64,000 nt of DNA from Scatomorpha sp964345235 (GTDB lineage: Bacteria; Bacillota; Clostridia; Oscillospirales; Oscillospiraceae): assembly GCA_964345235.1 (NCBI GenBank), contig CAYFQE010000005.1, forward strand, positions 5,332 to 69,331, given 5' to 3'. A program made the position numbers and the translations under genes. Below, piece by piece: positions 7,849-16,970 of the stretch (its first letter is position 1; each line of letters starts with the position of its first letter). A model generated the notes under the pieces. It saw only the letters and a program-made list of their open reading frames with translations. It did no database searches and was not told the DNA's origin.

Positions 7849-9003
7849 ATGGCCGAAGAAAAAAGAGATTATTATGAGGTCCTCGGCGTAAGTAAAGACG
7901 CCAGCGAGGACGACATTAAAAAAGCATATAGAACGCTTGCTAAAAAATATCACCCCGACTTAAACCCCGACAACAAAGAGGCCGAGGCCAAGTTTAAGGA
8001 GTTAAACGAGGCGGCTCAGGTTCTGGGCGATCCCGAAAACCGCAAGAAATATGACCAGTTCGGTCACGCCGCATTCGATCCCAATCAGGGCTTTGGCGGA
8101 TTTGGTGACTTCGGCGGCTTCGGAGGCTTTGGAGATATTTTCGAAGATCTCTTCGGCGGAGGAGGTTTCGGAGGTTTTGGCGGTTTCGGCGGCTTCGGAG
8201 GCTTTGGCGGAGGCGCGCCGAATCCCAATGCACCAAGGCGCGGCGAATCGCTTCGCACCATGGTTTCGCTGACCTTTGAAGAAGCGGCATTCGGAACAAA
8301 GAAAGATGTTTCGATAAGGCGTGTTGAGGAGTGCGAGGTCTGCAAAGGCTCGGGCTGCGCTCCCGGCATGACTGCCGAGGTCTGTCCCGACTGTAAGGGC
8401 AAGGGCGTTGTTATGCAACAAAAGCGTACACCTTTCGGCGTTATGCAGACCCAGGGACAGTGTCCCAAGTGCAACGGCAAGGGCAAGATTATTCATCAGC
8501 CCTGCACAAGCTGCCGCGGCGAGGGAGCTAAGAACCAGAGCAGAACTATCTCGGTAAACATACCCGCAGGTATAAACGAGGGGCAATCGATAAAGGTCGG
8601 AGGTCAGGGCAATGCCGGCAAGAACGGCGGGCCTTCGGGAGACCTTTTGGTAACCGTTACCATACAAAAGCACGCCGACTTTGAGAGAGAGGGCAACTCT
8701 GTTCTTTTAAGTCAGGACATAAGCTTTGCTCAGGCCGCGCTCGGCGCAGATATTCAGGTGCCCACGCTTGACGGCAGTGTGAAGCTGAACATTCCCGCAG
8801 GCACACAGACGGGCTCTGTTTTCAGACTTAGAGGCAAGGGCATACCCAACCTCAAGGGCGGAGGCAGAGGCGACCAGTATGTCACCGTGAACATATTCAC
8901 CCCCAAGAGCATGAGCTCGGCGCAGAAAGATGCTTTGAGAGCCTATGCCCGCAAGATGGGCGAAGAGGTTAAAGAAAGCGGCGGTATTTTTAGAAGAAAG
9001 TAA
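7849..9003 (+). CDS. dnaJ: Chaperone DnaJ (Hsp40)
   Basis: 384 residues. The J domain (about 1-70) contains the HPD motif in KKYHPDLNPD. It is followed by an unusually long Gly/Phe region with repeated GGF units (about residues 80-125), four CxxCxGxG zinc repeats (CEVCKGSG, CPDCKGKG, CPKCNGKG, CTSCRGEG) and the two C-terminal beta domains. DnaJ delivers clients to DnaK and stimulates its ATPase. SD GAGAGAGG precedes the ATG. Last gene of the heat-shock operon; a strong terminator follows. Confidence 0.98.
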   Translation: MAEEKRDYYEVLGVSKDASEDDIKKAYRTLAKKYHPDLNPDNKEAEAKFKELNEAAQVLGDPENRKKYDQFGHAAFDPNQGFGGFGDFGGFGGFGDIFEDLFGGGGFGGFGGFGGFGGFGGGAPNPNAPRRGESLRTMVSLTFEEAAFGTKKDVSIRRVEECEVCKGSGCAPGMTAEVCPDCKGKGVVMQQKRTPFGVMQTQGQCPKCNGKGKIIHQPCTSCRGEGAKNQSRTISVNIPAGINEGQSIKVGGQGNAGKNGGPSGDLLVTVTIQKHADFEREGNSVLLSQDISFAQAALGADIQVPTLDGSVKLNIPAGTQTGSVFRLRGKGIPNLKGGGRGDQYVTVNIFTPKSMSSAQKDALRAYARKMGEEVKESGGIFRRK

Positions 9004-9027
9004 GCATTTATTAATTATAAATATTGT

Positions 9028-9066
9028 GGAGCGTTGCAAATTGTTCTTTTGCAACGCTCCGTTTTA
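9028..9066 (+). terminator. Rho-independent terminator of the heat-shock operon
   Basis: GGAGCGTTGCAAA pairs with TTTGCAACGCTCC (13 bp, 7-nt loop) followed by GTTTTAT. The 18 bases at 9040-9057 recur in reverse complement at 46301-46318, next to another copy of the repeat family found at 9091. Confidence 0.9.
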
Positions 9067-9090
9067 TCATCCAAAAACGGCTCCTTTGTG

Positions 9091-9140
9091 CAATCCCCCC
9101 TGCCGACTGCGGTCGGCACAACCACCTTATGCATAAGAGG
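9091..9140 (+). repeat. Double-hairpin intergenic repeat, copy 1
   Basis: Starts CAATCCCCCC, then hairpin TGCCGAC-TGCG-GTCGGCA (9101-9118), then a second, weaker palindrome CTTATGCATAAG. The same plan (CAATCCC, variable perfect stem, then a CCTT...AAGG palindrome) is seen at 46314, 48088 and 48174. Non-coding. Confidence 0.6.
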
Positions 9141-9192
9141 AAGGAAAAAGAGATGCCTGTCTTACACTTGGCATTTTAATATAAATATAATT

Positions 9193-9222
9193 GAGGCGTT
9201 GCATTTATTTATGCAACGCCTC
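9193..9222 (-). terminator. Terminator-like hairpin downstream of ribF
   Basis: GAGGCGTTGCAT pairs with ATGCAACGCCTC (12 bp, 6-nt loop). On the minus strand it is followed by AT-rich sequence (AATTATATTT) 14 bases past the ribF stop; on the plus strand by CGGCTTTTT. It may work in both directions between the convergent dnaJ and ribF operons. Confidence 0.7.
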
Positions 9223-9236
9223 GGCTTTTTAGATTC

Positions 9237-10142
9237 TTATTTTGTATTCTTTTTTAAATATTCTTCGGCGGCTTTTATATCTTGCTTTATGCAGTCGGTG
9301 AGCTCGTCCAAACTTTTAAATTTCCGCTCGGGTCTTAAGAATTTATAAAACTCAATTTTTACCCTTTTGTCGTAAAGGTCTCCCGAAAAGTTGATGAGGT
9401 GAGTTTCAACACTTACACGATTTCCGTCGGAAACTGTCGGCTTAACTCCAACATTGGTTACCGCCATATATGAGGTATGCTCATCGGTGTATGCTCTTGT
9501 GGCATATACGCCGAAGCGCGGCACAACCACCTGCGTGGGCATGACCATGTTTATTGTGGGAATGCCCAACTTTCTTCCAAGCCTGAGTCCGTATATAACG
9601 CTTCCCGTAAGGCTGTGAGGATGCCCGAGCAGGGTGTTCGCCCTTTCTATCTCGCCTTTTTTTATATGCTCTCTTATCCGGCTTGAGCTTACGGGCGCTT
9701 TCTCATACATAACCTCTTCGATTATGTCGCATCCGAAGCCCTTCTCTTCGCCGTATGCTTTGAGCTTTTCGGCATTGCCCTGTCCCTTGTAGCCGAAAAT
9801 AAAGTCGGCTCCAACAACGAAGTGCGCTATACTAAGCTGCTCTCTTATATCGTCGATAAAATGCTTCCACTCCATCTTCATCATGGTTTCGGAAAAGTGG
9901 AGATATATGACACTCTCTATATTAAATTTCTGTTTAATGAGCTCTGTTCTGCCCTCGAGATCGCAGATGAGTTCTACCTGCTCTTTTTTAACCAGCAAAT
10001 CGGGATGTAGATCGAAGCTGAGAACTGTTGAACGCAAACCTTTGTTCTCGGCAACTTCTTTAGCTCTCTTAAAAAGTTCGGCATGTCCTATGTGGGCTCC
10101 GTCGAAAACTCCCAGCGCCGCAACTCTCTCGTTTTTTATCAT
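9237..10142 (-). CDS. ribF: Bifunctional riboflavin kinase/FMN adenylyltransferase
   Basis: 301 residues. The N-terminal FAD synthetase half carries the nucleotidyltransferase motif GVFDGAHIGH and SSSRIREHIKKGEI; the C-terminal flavokinase half has GLRLGRKLGIPTINM and VETHLINFSGDLY. It makes FMN and FAD from riboflavin. The start chosen is ATG 10142 behind GAGGTG; the upstream in-frame ATG at 10154 lies inside truB and lacks an SD. One base separates it from the truB stop. Last gene of the nusA-infB operon, the usual position in Firmicutes. Length is normal for the family. Confidence 0.95.
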   Translation of the reverse strand: MIKNERVAALGVFDGAHIGHAELFKRAKEVAENKGLRSTVLSFDLHPDLLVKKEQVELICDLEGRTELIKQKFNIESVIYLHFSETMMKMEWKHFIDDIREQLSIAHFVVGADFIFGYKGQGNAEKLKAYGEEKGFGCDIIEEVMYEKAPVSSSRIREHIKKGEIERANTLLGHPHSLTGSVIYGLRLGRKLGIPTINMVMPTQVVVPRFGVYATRAYTDEHTSYMAVTNVGVKPTVSDGNRVSVETHLINFSGDLYDKRVKIEFYKFLRPERKFKSLDELTDCIKQDIKAAEEYLKKNTK

Positions 10143-10143
10143 T

Positions 10144-11019
10144 CTACACCTCATAAAAGCTTTTTATCGTTTTTAGGCTTCCCTCTTTAAGCTCACTTAA
10201 AGCTAAGAATTCGTTATCTTCCGAATAGCTTCTGTACTTGCCCTCGGGAAGCTCTTTTTTAATTTCGTTTCCGTTTTTTACTCTTCTTGTTTCCTCTGAG
10301 TTTAAGATTATTTCGGGATATTCTGAAAATAGTATGTCTATGGGCAAAATTCTGTTATTAAGCGCTTCTATGTCCATCTCCGAGGCCTCAACTATGCCTA
10401 TTGCATCCTCGACTTTGAACTCGCCTATGCTCTCTCGCCTGAGATTCGTCACTGTGGCAACGGTTCCCAAACTTTTGCCTATATCCATGGCCAAAGACCT
10501 TATATATGTGCCCTTCGAGCAGGAAACTCGGATTTTATAGTCATCATTCTCTTTTCCGAGCAGCTCTATCTCGTTTATAAAGATTTTTCGGGGCTTAATT
10601 TCGACTTTCTTACCCTCTCTAGCGTATTTATAGAGCGGCTTGCCGTCTAGCTTTATTGCCGAAAAAATCGGGGGTGTCTGCTCACTCTCGCCCAAAAAGC
10701 CTTGAAGCGCTTTTTTGACCTCTTCTTCACTTAGCGAAACTTTTTCGTCTTTTATAACTTCGCCCGCCAAATCAAAACTGTTTGTCTGAAGCCCGAAGCG
10801 AACGGAGAAGACATAGCTCTTCTCCTCTTTTTCGGCAAACTGCGAGGCCCTTGTGCCTCTTCTTATAAGGCAGAGCATAAGTCCGCTCGCCATTGGGTCC
10901 AAAGTTCCCGCATGGCCTATTCTTTTTTCCTTTAATATGCCCCTGAGCTTAGCCACAAGGTCGTGACTTGTAAAACCCAAGGGCTTGTCTATAAGCAGTA
11001 TTCCGCTTTTTACTTCCAT
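10144..11019 (-). CDS. truB: tRNA pseudouridine-55 synthase TruB
   Basis: 291 residues. The catalytic Asp is in GHAGTLDPMASGLM, and further family motifs are DKPLGFTSHDLV, FSAIKLDGKPLYKYAREG and CSKGTYIRSLAMDIG. It isomerises U55 in the T-loop of tRNAs. The C-terminal PUA-like part is present. It overlaps the upstream DHH phosphoesterase gene by 10 bp. Canonical truB-ribF neighbourhood. Confidence 0.97.
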   Translation of the reverse strand: MEVKSGILLIDKPLGFTSHDLVAKLRGILKEKRIGHAGTLDPMASGLMLCLIRRGTRASQFAEKEEKSYVFSVRFGLQTNSFDLAGEVIKDEKVSLSEEEVKKALQGFLGESEQTPPIFSAIKLDGKPLYKYAREGKKVEIKPRKIFINEIELLGKENDDYKIRVSCSKGTYIRSLAMDIGKSLGTVATVTNLRRESIGEFKVEDAIGIVEASEMDIEALNNRILPIDILFSEYPEIILNSEETRRVKNGNEIKKELPEGKYRSYSEDNEFLALSELKEGSLKTIKSFYEV

Positions 11020-11957
11020 CTCTTCTCTATATCCGAGATTAAGTTTTCCACTATTTTCTCAGCCTCTAAATCAGATTTAAAGCCCGCCGCTCCGGGGTGG
11101 CCTCCGCCGCCGTAGAGCTTAGCCAGAGCCGACACATCAAAGCTCGGCTTTGACCTGAGCGACACCTTGTTTCTGCCGTTGGGAAGTTCTCTTACAAATA
11201 TCGCCACTTCCGAGCATTCAACCGAGCCCGGGATATGAGCTATGTCGTCCAAATCGTCTTCAGTGGCTCCGGCTTTCCTGATGCAGTCTGCCGTCAGAAT
11301 TGAGCTTGTAACTTTTCCGCCCAAGTGAAAGCCGATATCGGAGTACATGTGCGCCAAAACGGCTATTCGCGCCCTGCTGTCGGAGCGGAAGAATCTAACA
11401 TTTATTTCCTTTTGGTCGGCGCCTGCGTTTATGAGCTCGGCCGCCGTGATTAGACAGGAGGCATTTGTGTTAGTATATCTGAAGCAACCCGTGTCGGTGG
11501 TTACCGCTATATAGAGAAGACTTGCCTCTTCCTCGCTTACGCCGCATCCCAGCTCCAAGATAAGTCTGTACATAAGCTCTCCGCAGGAGGCGTTTTCGGC
11601 ATTTAGCAAAAGATAAGTTCCGTACCCCGTATTTGAGCCGTGGTGGTCGATGACCAGGTCTATTTCCCTGTCGCCAAGCCATGGGAGCATTTTTTTATCG
11701 GCCACATCTACCGATACTCGGCAAACTTCGCCCTCATCCGGCTCTCCCAGATAGTTCTTTATGTAGTCAAGATATCTTTTGCCTATGCCCGGATTCTTAA
11801 AGCAAACGGCGCGCTTTCCCATTCTTCTGAGAACAGAGCAGAGCGCCGCTCCGCTACACAATGTGTCGCCGTCGGGGTGCTCGTGGCTGTATATTAAAAA
11901 ATTGTCGTGTGCTTTTAAAAATTCGGCGGCATCTTTTAGGCCGAGTCTCTTACTCAT
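11010..11957 (-). CDS. nrnA: DHH-family oligoribonuclease/pAp phosphatase, NrnA-like
   Basis: 315 residues from the ATG at 11957, which overlaps the rbfA stop by 8 bp and has SD GAAGAGG; the longer frame to 11978 has no SD. The DHH domain shows HEHPDGDTLCSG, VSVDVADKK and the signature DHHGSN, and the DHHA1 domain ends with GGGGHPGAAGF. These manganese-dependent enzymes degrade very short RNAs and dephosphorylate 3'-phosphoadenosine-5'-phosphate. The position between rbfA and truB is usual in Firmicutes. Confidence 0.93.
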   Translation of the reverse strand: MSKRLGLKDAAEFLKAHDNFLIYSHEHPDGDTLCSGAALCSVLRRMGKRAVCFKNPGIGKRYLDYIKNYLGEPDEGEVCRVSVDVADKKMLPWLGDREIDLVIDHHGSNTGYGTYLLLNAENASCGELMYRLILELGCGVSEEEASLLYIAVTTDTGCFRYTNTNASCLITAAELINAGADQKEINVRFFRSDSRARIAVLAHMYSDIGFHLGGKVTSSILTADCIRKAGATEDDLDDIAHIPGSVECSEVAIFVRELPNGRNKVSLRSKPSFDVSALAKLYGGGGHPGAAGFKSDLEAEKIVENLISDIEKRWK

Positions 11958-12333
11958 CACAGACCTCTTCATCGTCATCTTCTTGTTTTATATCCAGTTT
12001 GTTTAAAATGCTCTGTATGTGTGCTCCGTACTCTATAGAGTGATCTATCTCGAAAATGAGCTCGGGAGTGTAGCGAAGCCCCATTGATGCGCCAAGTTCG
12101 CGCCTGAGCCAAGCCGAAGAGGAACCCAGCCCCTTTAAGAGGCTCTTTTCCTTATCGTTTTCCATGGTTGAAACCATAACCTTGGCGTATCTCAAGTCGC
12201 CCGTCACGCTCACCTTGCTTACGCTTAAAAGCTCGTGCTCTGTTATTCTCGGGTCCTTGACCTTTCTTAAAAGCTCTGAAAGTACGATTTGTATTTCGTC
12301 GTTAATCCGTTCAAGTCTTTTTCCTCTGGGCAA
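11950..12333 (-). CDS. rbfA: Ribosome-binding factor A
   Basis: 127 residues with the RbfA KH-like fold (RINDEIQIVLSELLRKVKDP, SVTGDLRYAKVMVS, LGLRYTPELIFEIDHSIE-like segment). An acidic tail (KQEDDDEEVCDE) closes the protein. It helps mature the 16S rRNA 5' end in the 30S subunit. Starts 3 bp after the infB stop. Confidence 0.96.
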   Translation of the reverse strand: MPRGKRLERINDEIQIVLSELLRKVKDPRITEHELLSVSKVSVTGDLRYAKVMVSTMENDKEKSLLKGLGSSSAWLRRELGASMGLRYTPELIFEIDHSIEYGAHIQSILNKLDIKQEDDDEEVCDE

Positions 12334-12336
12334 ATT

Positions 12337-14712
12337 TTACTCCTTTACCTGTTTCATTGAGAACACTTCAATGATATCGCCCTCGCGGATATCGTTGTAT
12401 TTTTCTACCTGGAGTCCGCACTCGTAGCCCGCAAGCACTTCCTTGACATCGTCTTTAAAGCGCTTGAGTGAGGCGAGTTCTCCCTCGTATATAACTATGT
12501 TGTCTCTTAATACCCTCACGCTGCTTCCTCTTGTGACCTTACCTTCTTGCACATAGCAGCCGCAGATTGTGCCGAGTCTTGAAACCTTGTATGTTTTTCT
12601 GACTTCGAGATGTCCGTCGATGACCTCTTTAAAGGTCGGGTCGAGCATGCCCTTCATGGCCGCTTCTATCTCGTTTATGCAGTCGTAAATAACTCTATAT
12701 GTGCGGATTTCAACATTCTCGCGCTCGGATTGTTCCTTGGCAAGCTTGTTGGGTCTAACATTGAAGCCGACGATGATTGCGCCTGTTGCGGAAGCGAGCA
12801 TTATGTCGGACTCGGAAATTGCGCCGACTCCGCCGTGAACAACCTTTACATTGACTTCGTCGTTTGAAAGCTTCTCTAAAGAGCTTGTGACCGCCTCGAC
12901 AGAGCCCTGAACATCGGCCTTGACGATGATTGCAAGCTCTTTCATCTCGCCGCCCTTGATGTGGGCGAAGAGATTGTCGAGCGTGACCTTTCCGCTTGAA
13001 GCCGCCGCCTTGTTGCGTTGCTCCTGCTTTCTCTCTTCGACAAGTTCTCTGGCCATGCGCTCGTCTTCGACAACATAGAAGCTGTCGCCCGCTTCGGGAA
13101 CATCGCTGAGACCCGAAATTTCAACGGGCACCGAGGGGCCGGCGCTCTTTATGTTTTTGCCCTTGTCGTTTGTCATTGTTCTTATTTTGCCGACGGTTGT
13201 TCCGGCAATTATGACATCGCCGTGATTGAGTGTGCCGTTTTGTACGAGCACCGTTGTGAGCGGACCTCTGCCCTTGTCGAGCTTGCCCTCGATGACAACG
13301 CCGTTGGCAAGTCTGTCGGGGTTGGCCTTTAGATCTTCCATCTCGGCAACCAGAACAAGGTTTTCTAAAAGTTCATCTATGCCCTCGCCCGTCTTGGCGG
13401 AAATGTTGCAGATGATGGTATCGCCGCCCCACTCCTCGCTGACCAAGCCGCGCTCGGCGAGCTGCTGTTTGACTCTGTCGGGGTTTGAGCCGGGTATATC
13501 TATTTTGTTGACTGCAACCACTATGGGAATGTCTGCCGCCTTGGCGTGGCTTATGGACTCGACGGTCTGAGGCTTGACGCCGTCGTTTGCGGCTACTACG
13601 AGGATCGCTATATCGGTTATTCCGGCGCCTCTGGCTCTCATTGAGGTGAAAGCTTCGTGTCCGGGGGTATCGAGGAAAGTGATTTTGTTGTCGCCTACCC
13701 TGACCGTGTATGCGCCTATGTGCTGAGTTATGCCGCCGGCCTCGCCTGCCGCAACATTAGCTTTTCTTATTCTGTCGAGCAGGCTTGTCTTGCCGTGGTC
13801 GACATGTCCCATAACAACCACAACCGGCGCTCTGGACTTAAGATCCTTTTCTTCGTCGTCAGTCTGGTCTATGAGTATTTCTTCCTTGGTGACTATTACT
13901 TCTTTTTCTACAAGACAACCGAGCTCGCTTGCGACAAATTCAGCCGCATCGAAGTCTATCATATCTGAAAGCGAGGCCATAATGCCGCCCTTTATGAGGG
14001 TGCGCACAACCTCGGATCCCGTTTTCTTCATGCGGGAGGCAAGCTCGCCTACATTGATGAAATCGGGAATCATAACAGTGAGCTGCTGCTGTTTGGCAAG
14101 CTCAAGCTGTTTTCTCTGCTTTTTATTTTGCTCTGCGAGTCTCTTTTGAGCCTCGTTCATCACCTGATTCTTCTGGTTGCCCCTCTGTCTCCTGGTCGAT
14201 CTTCTGCCGCCCTCTCCGCCTTTACCCGCAAGTCTGTCATACTTTTCGTCGTACTTTTGAGGGTTGTAGGCTGTTTGGCGCATATCTACAACGCGGCGCT
14301 CCGGTGTGCGTCTCGTCGGGGCGGTGCTTTGCTTGGGCGCTTTTGCCGGAGCGACAGGCTTAACATCCTCAGCTCTTCTCACGATTTTCGCGCGCGGCTG
14401 TCCCTCGCCGGGCTCCTGCCTAACGCTCTTTGAGGTTTCGGCTTTCTTGGGCTCGGCCTTTTTGGCTTTGTCCTTCTTTTCGCCTTCCGATTTATCATCG
14501 GACTTATTAAAGGGCAAATACAGTTCCTCCTCTGTCTTCTTCCTGTGTTTGTTAATAAGATATTCAAAGACTAAGGAGAGTTCATCATCCTCCAAAACCT
14601 TCATGTGGTTTTTGGGCGTTTCGGCATAGTTGCCCAGAATCTCGGAAATCTTCTTTGAAGTCGTTCCGAAATCCTTTGCCAATTCATGTACCCTGTATTT
14701 TATTCTAAGCAT
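12337..14712 (-). CDS. infB: Translation initiation factor IF-2
   Basis: 791 residues. Two N-terminal IF2 subdomains: the first ends near residue 50, and a Lys/Glu/Arg-rich linker joins it to the second. The GTPase domain has G1 GHVDHGKTSLL, G3 DTPGHEAF and G4 NKID. Domains II-IV follow, with the C2 domain that binds fMet-tRNA at the end. It positions initiator tRNA on the 30S subunit. The gene is 60 bp after ylxQ, the largest gap in this operon, with no clear promoter in it. Confidence 0.98.
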   Translation of the reverse strand: MLRIKYRVHELAKDFGTTSKKISEILGNYAETPKNHMKVLEDDELSLVFEYLINKHRKKTEEELYLPFNKSDDKSEGEKKDKAKKAEPKKAETSKSVRQEPGEGQPRAKIVRRAEDVKPVAPAKAPKQSTAPTRRTPERRVVDMRQTAYNPQKYDEKYDRLAGKGGEGGRRSTRRQRGNQKNQVMNEAQKRLAEQNKKQRKQLELAKQQQLTVMIPDFINVGELASRMKKTGSEVVRTLIKGGIMASLSDMIDFDAAEFVASELGCLVEKEVIVTKEEILIDQTDDEEKDLKSRAPVVVVMGHVDHGKTSLLDRIRKANVAAGEAGGITQHIGAYTVRVGDNKITFLDTPGHEAFTSMRARGAGITDIAILVVAANDGVKPQTVESISHAKAADIPIVVAVNKIDIPGSNPDRVKQQLAERGLVSEEWGGDTIICNISAKTGEGIDELLENLVLVAEMEDLKANPDRLANGVVIEGKLDKGRGPLTTVLVQNGTLNHGDVIIAGTTVGKIRTMTNDKGKNIKSAGPSVPVEISGLSDVPEAGDSFYVVEDERMARELVEERKQEQRNKAAASSGKVTLDNLFAHIKGGEMKELAIIVKADVQGSVEAVTSSLEKLSNDEVNVKVVHGGVGAISESDIMLASATGAIIVGFNVRPNKLAKEQSERENVEIRTYRVIYDCINEIEAAMKGMLDPTFKEVIDGHLEVRKTYKVSRLGTICGCYVQEGKVTRGSSVRVLRDNIVIYEGELASLKRFKDDVKEVLAGYECGLQVEKYNDIREGDIIEVFSMKQVKE

Positions 14713-14772
14713 AGTATTCCTCCCCGTTAAGTCCGGTTTGTTTTCTTTATCTTTTGCCCACTTAAGGACCGC

Positions 14773-15087
14773 TTATTTTTCTTCTGTTCTACTCAAAAAG
14801 AGCTCTGCAAATCCTTTGTCGCAGATTGCGGCTATCGCCGTATTCTTTCCGAGCCCTAAGGCAAAAGCCAGTTCCGACATGGTAAACGGAGCGCTCACCG
14901 TCCTTATTCCCTGCTCGGCGGCAAGCCTTTCCATTCGGTCTTTTGTCCTCTCGCTTATATCGGAAGCGAAGACAACAAGCTCGGCTTCTTTTTTTATAAG
15001 CGTGTCTTTCACGGAATCGAAGCCGTATTTGAGTCTGCCGGCCTTTCGGCAAAGACCCAATACAGGCAAAAGCCTGTTATTCTTCAT
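14773..15087 (-). CDS. ylxQ: L7Ae/eL8-family RNA-binding protein YlxQ
   Basis: 104 residues from the ATG at 15087 with SD GGAGGAAG inside the end of ylxR; the longer frame to 15114 has no signal. The L7Ae fold is seen in LPVLGLCRKAGRLKYGFDSV, AELVVFASDISERTKDR and GLGKNTAIAAICDKGFAELF. Such proteins bind kink-turn RNA. The nusA-ylxR-ylxQ-infB order is conserved in Firmicutes. Confidence 0.93.
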   Translation of the reverse strand: MKNNRLLPVLGLCRKAGRLKYGFDSVKDTLIKKEAELVVFASDISERTKDRMERLAAEQGIRTVSAPFTMSELAFALGLGKNTAIAAICDKGFAELFLSRTEEK

Positions 15088-15346
15088 CTTCCTCCGCCTG
15101 CTCCCTAAGCTCATCCAAAAGGCTCTCTTCTATCTTTACCTCGAGCGCGCGCTCTATTGCGCGACTTTTTAGGGCTTTGGAAAGGCAGTCCTTATTCGGG
15201 CAGACATAGGCTCCTCTTCCGGGTTTTTTCCCCTTGAGGTCGAGGCTCACCTCTCCCTCGGGGCTTCTGACCACTCTCATAAGCTCCTTTTTGGGCTTCA
15301 TTTCCCTGCAACCCATACATTGTCGCAAAGTCGGTTTCTTGGCCAT
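15077..15346 (-). CDS. ylxR: YlxR family nucleic-acid-binding protein (DUF448)
   Basis: 89 residues. The family signature is clear: RQCMGCREMKPKKELMRVVR, then GKKPGRGAYVCPNKDC. The acidic C-terminal tail is lineage-specific. YlxR-type proteins have been described as RNA-binding or nucleoid-associated regulators. Located 14 bp after nusA and overlapping ylxQ by 11 bp. Confidence 0.93.
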   Translation of the reverse strand: MAKKPTLRQCMGCREMKPKKELMRVVRSPEGEVSLDLKGKKPGRGAYVCPNKDCLSKALKSRAIERALEVKIEESLLDELREQAEEDEE

Positions 15347-15360
15347 ATCGCTATATTTCT

Positions 15361-16416
15361 TTAAAGGCTCTCGTCGGGCCTGATGTCTATCTTATAGCCC
15401 GTGAGCTTGGCGGCGAGCCTTGCGTTCTGCCCCTCCTTGCCTATGGCAAGGGAGAGCTGCGATGCGGGCACTACCACCTGGCAGGCCTTGCTGCCGTCTT
15501 CGGCCAAGGTGACGCTCACAACCTCGGAGGGCGCCAGAGCCGAAGCGACATATTCGGCCGGATCCTCGCTGTATTTAATGATGTCTATCTTCTCGCCGTA
15601 AAGTTCGTCAACAACTGCCGAAACTCTGCCGCCTCTGGGACCTACACAGGCTCCTATCGGATCGAGATCGGGGTCGCTTGTATATACTGCCATCTTTGTG
15701 CGGCTTCCCGCCTCGCGGGCAATTGACTTTATTTCTACCACGCCGTCGAAAATCTCGGGAACTTCAACCTCGAAAAGGCGCTTTACAAGGTTCGGGTGCG
15801 TGCGGCTTATCATAACCTGCGGACCCTTTGAAAGTTTTTTGACCTCGACAACATAGACCTTTATCCTGTCGCCCTCGCGCAAAATTTCGTCTTTAATGCG
15901 CTCGGTGGGAGGAAGCATGGTTTCGGTGAGCTCGTTGTTTGAGCTTAAACGCACAAACACGGCGCCCGTCCTGGGCTCTACACGGCTGACCACCGCAGAC
16001 AGAACTTCCCCCTCTTTTGAGTTGAACTCTTCGTATATAATTCCGCGCTCGGCTTCTCTGATGCCTTGGATTATTACCTGCTTGGCCGTTTGAGCCGCTA
16101 TTCTGCCGAACTTTTTTACCTCGACAGGAATTGCAAGCTCATCTCCGAGCTTGATGCGTTTTCTTATTTTCTTGGCATTTTCCAGAGTTATTTCCTCGTT
16201 TTCGTTTTCTACTTCTTCGACAACAAGCTTCATAACATTCATTTCCACGCGCTTTTTCACTGGGTCTATGTTGACCACTACATTCTCTCCGAAGCGCGGG
16301 TTATCCTTGCGGAAGGCCGCCAAAAGCGCCTGCTCTATTTTTTCAAAAATATAGCCTGAAGGTATCCCTTTTTCTTTTTCGAGTTCTTCAATTGCGGCAA
16401 AAAAATCTGCGTTCAT
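15361..16416 (-). CDS. nusA: Transcription termination/antitermination factor NusA
   Basis: 351 residues, the short Gram-positive form without the two C-terminal acidic repeats. The order is an N-terminal RNA polymerase-binding domain (1-about 125), S1 (GEVLSAVVSRVEPRTGAVFV), KH1 (GACVGPRGGRVSAVVDELYG) and KH2 (LSLAIGKEGQNARLAAKLTG). It modulates pausing, termination and rRNA antitermination. Located 15 bp after rimP. Confidence 0.97.
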   Translation of the reverse strand: MNADFFAAIEELEKEKGIPSGYIFEKIEQALLAAFRKDNPRFGENVVVNIDPVKKRVEMNVMKLVVEEVENENEEITLENAKKIRKRIKLGDELAIPVEVKKFGRIAAQTAKQVIIQGIREAERGIIYEEFNSKEGEVLSAVVSRVEPRTGAVFVRLSSNNELTETMLPPTERIKDEILREGDRIKVYVVEVKKLSKGPQVMISRTHPNLVKRLFEVEVPEIFDGVVEIKSIAREAGSRTKMAVYTSDPDLDPIGACVGPRGGRVSAVVDELYGEKIDIIKYSEDPAEYVASALAPSEVVSVTLAEDGSKACQVVVPASQLSLAIGKEGQNARLAAKLTGYKIDIRPDESL

Positions 16417-16431
16417 TTCTACTCCCTTTTC

Positions 16432-16887
16432 TTATATGCTTATACGCAGTCTGACCTGCGCTATTTCTTTTTTTTCTATGCTCTTCTCGTTTCCGTTCGC
16501 AGAGATAACGAGTTTTTCGCCATCGTGGCTTATGAGCGTTCCTACATGAGATTTGCTCCCCTGAAGATTTTTAAAAAGGCGTACCTCTACCGTGTGTCCT
16601 AAAAACCTTTGGAAATCGCTGTCCCTTTTGAGCTCTCTTTCGGCTCCGGCAGAGCTCACCTCGAAGATGTAGGTCTCGGCTATCGGGTCTTCCTTATCTA
16701 AGACAGGGTCGAAGGCTCTCGAGAAGCTCTCGCAGTCTGAAATGCCTATGCCGCCCTCTTTATCGAGATAGACTCTAAGAAAGAATGTGCCTCCCTCTTT
16801 TTGGAATTCGACATCCCAAAGTTCATAACCCATTTTCTCAGCCATAGGCCTCGCCAGCTCGCTTATTCTATCTGTGAGTTTGCTCAT
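16432..16887 (-). CDS. rimP: Ribosome maturation factor RimP
   Basis: 151 residues with the two RimP domains: an alpha/beta part (YELWDVEFQKEGGTFFLRVY, ISDCESFSRAFDPVLD) and an SH3-like C-terminal part. The segment YIFEVSSAGAERELK matches the conserved xEVSSPGxxR motif except that Ala replaces Pro. It assists 30S assembly. SD AAGGAG is good. First gene of the nusA-infB operon, with a promoter and leader hairpin upstream. Confidence 0.95.
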   Translation of the reverse strand: MSKLTDRISELARPMAEKMGYELWDVEFQKEGGTFFLRVYLDKEGGIGISDCESFSRAFDPVLDKEDPIAETYIFEVSSAGAERELKRDSDFQRFLGHTVEVRLFKNLQGSKSHVGTLISHDGEKLVISANGNEKSIEKKEIAQVRLRISI

Positions 16888-16920
16888 TGCTTATCTCCTT
16901 AAGCGCTTCTTTTCTCAAAG

Positions 16921-16948
16921 AAAGGAGTGGGCAACGGCCCACTCCTTT
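16921..16948 (-). promoter_or_regulatory. Leader hairpin upstream of rimP
   Basis: A perfect 12-bp stem AAAGGAGTGGGC / GCCCACTCCTTT with a 4-nt loop lies in the 5' leader of the rimP-nusA operon, about 15 nt after the expected transcription start and about 30 nt before the rimP start. On the minus strand it is followed by CTTTGAGAAAAG rather than a clean U-run. It may be an attenuator or a site of NusA feedback. Confidence 0.7.
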
Positions 16949-16970
16949 CACTCCTATACTTACCTTGTGA

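Noticed and set aside
8095..8218. Tandem GGF-coding repeat as a possible minisatellite
   Set aside because: It is the normal Gly/Phe linker of DnaJ, in frame and expected, though long.
5488..8673. Frames antisense to grpE, dnaK and dnaJ, including Gly/Pro-rich ones
   Set aside because: Shadows of the chaperone genes; the low-complexity ones arise from the GGF repeats of dnaJ.
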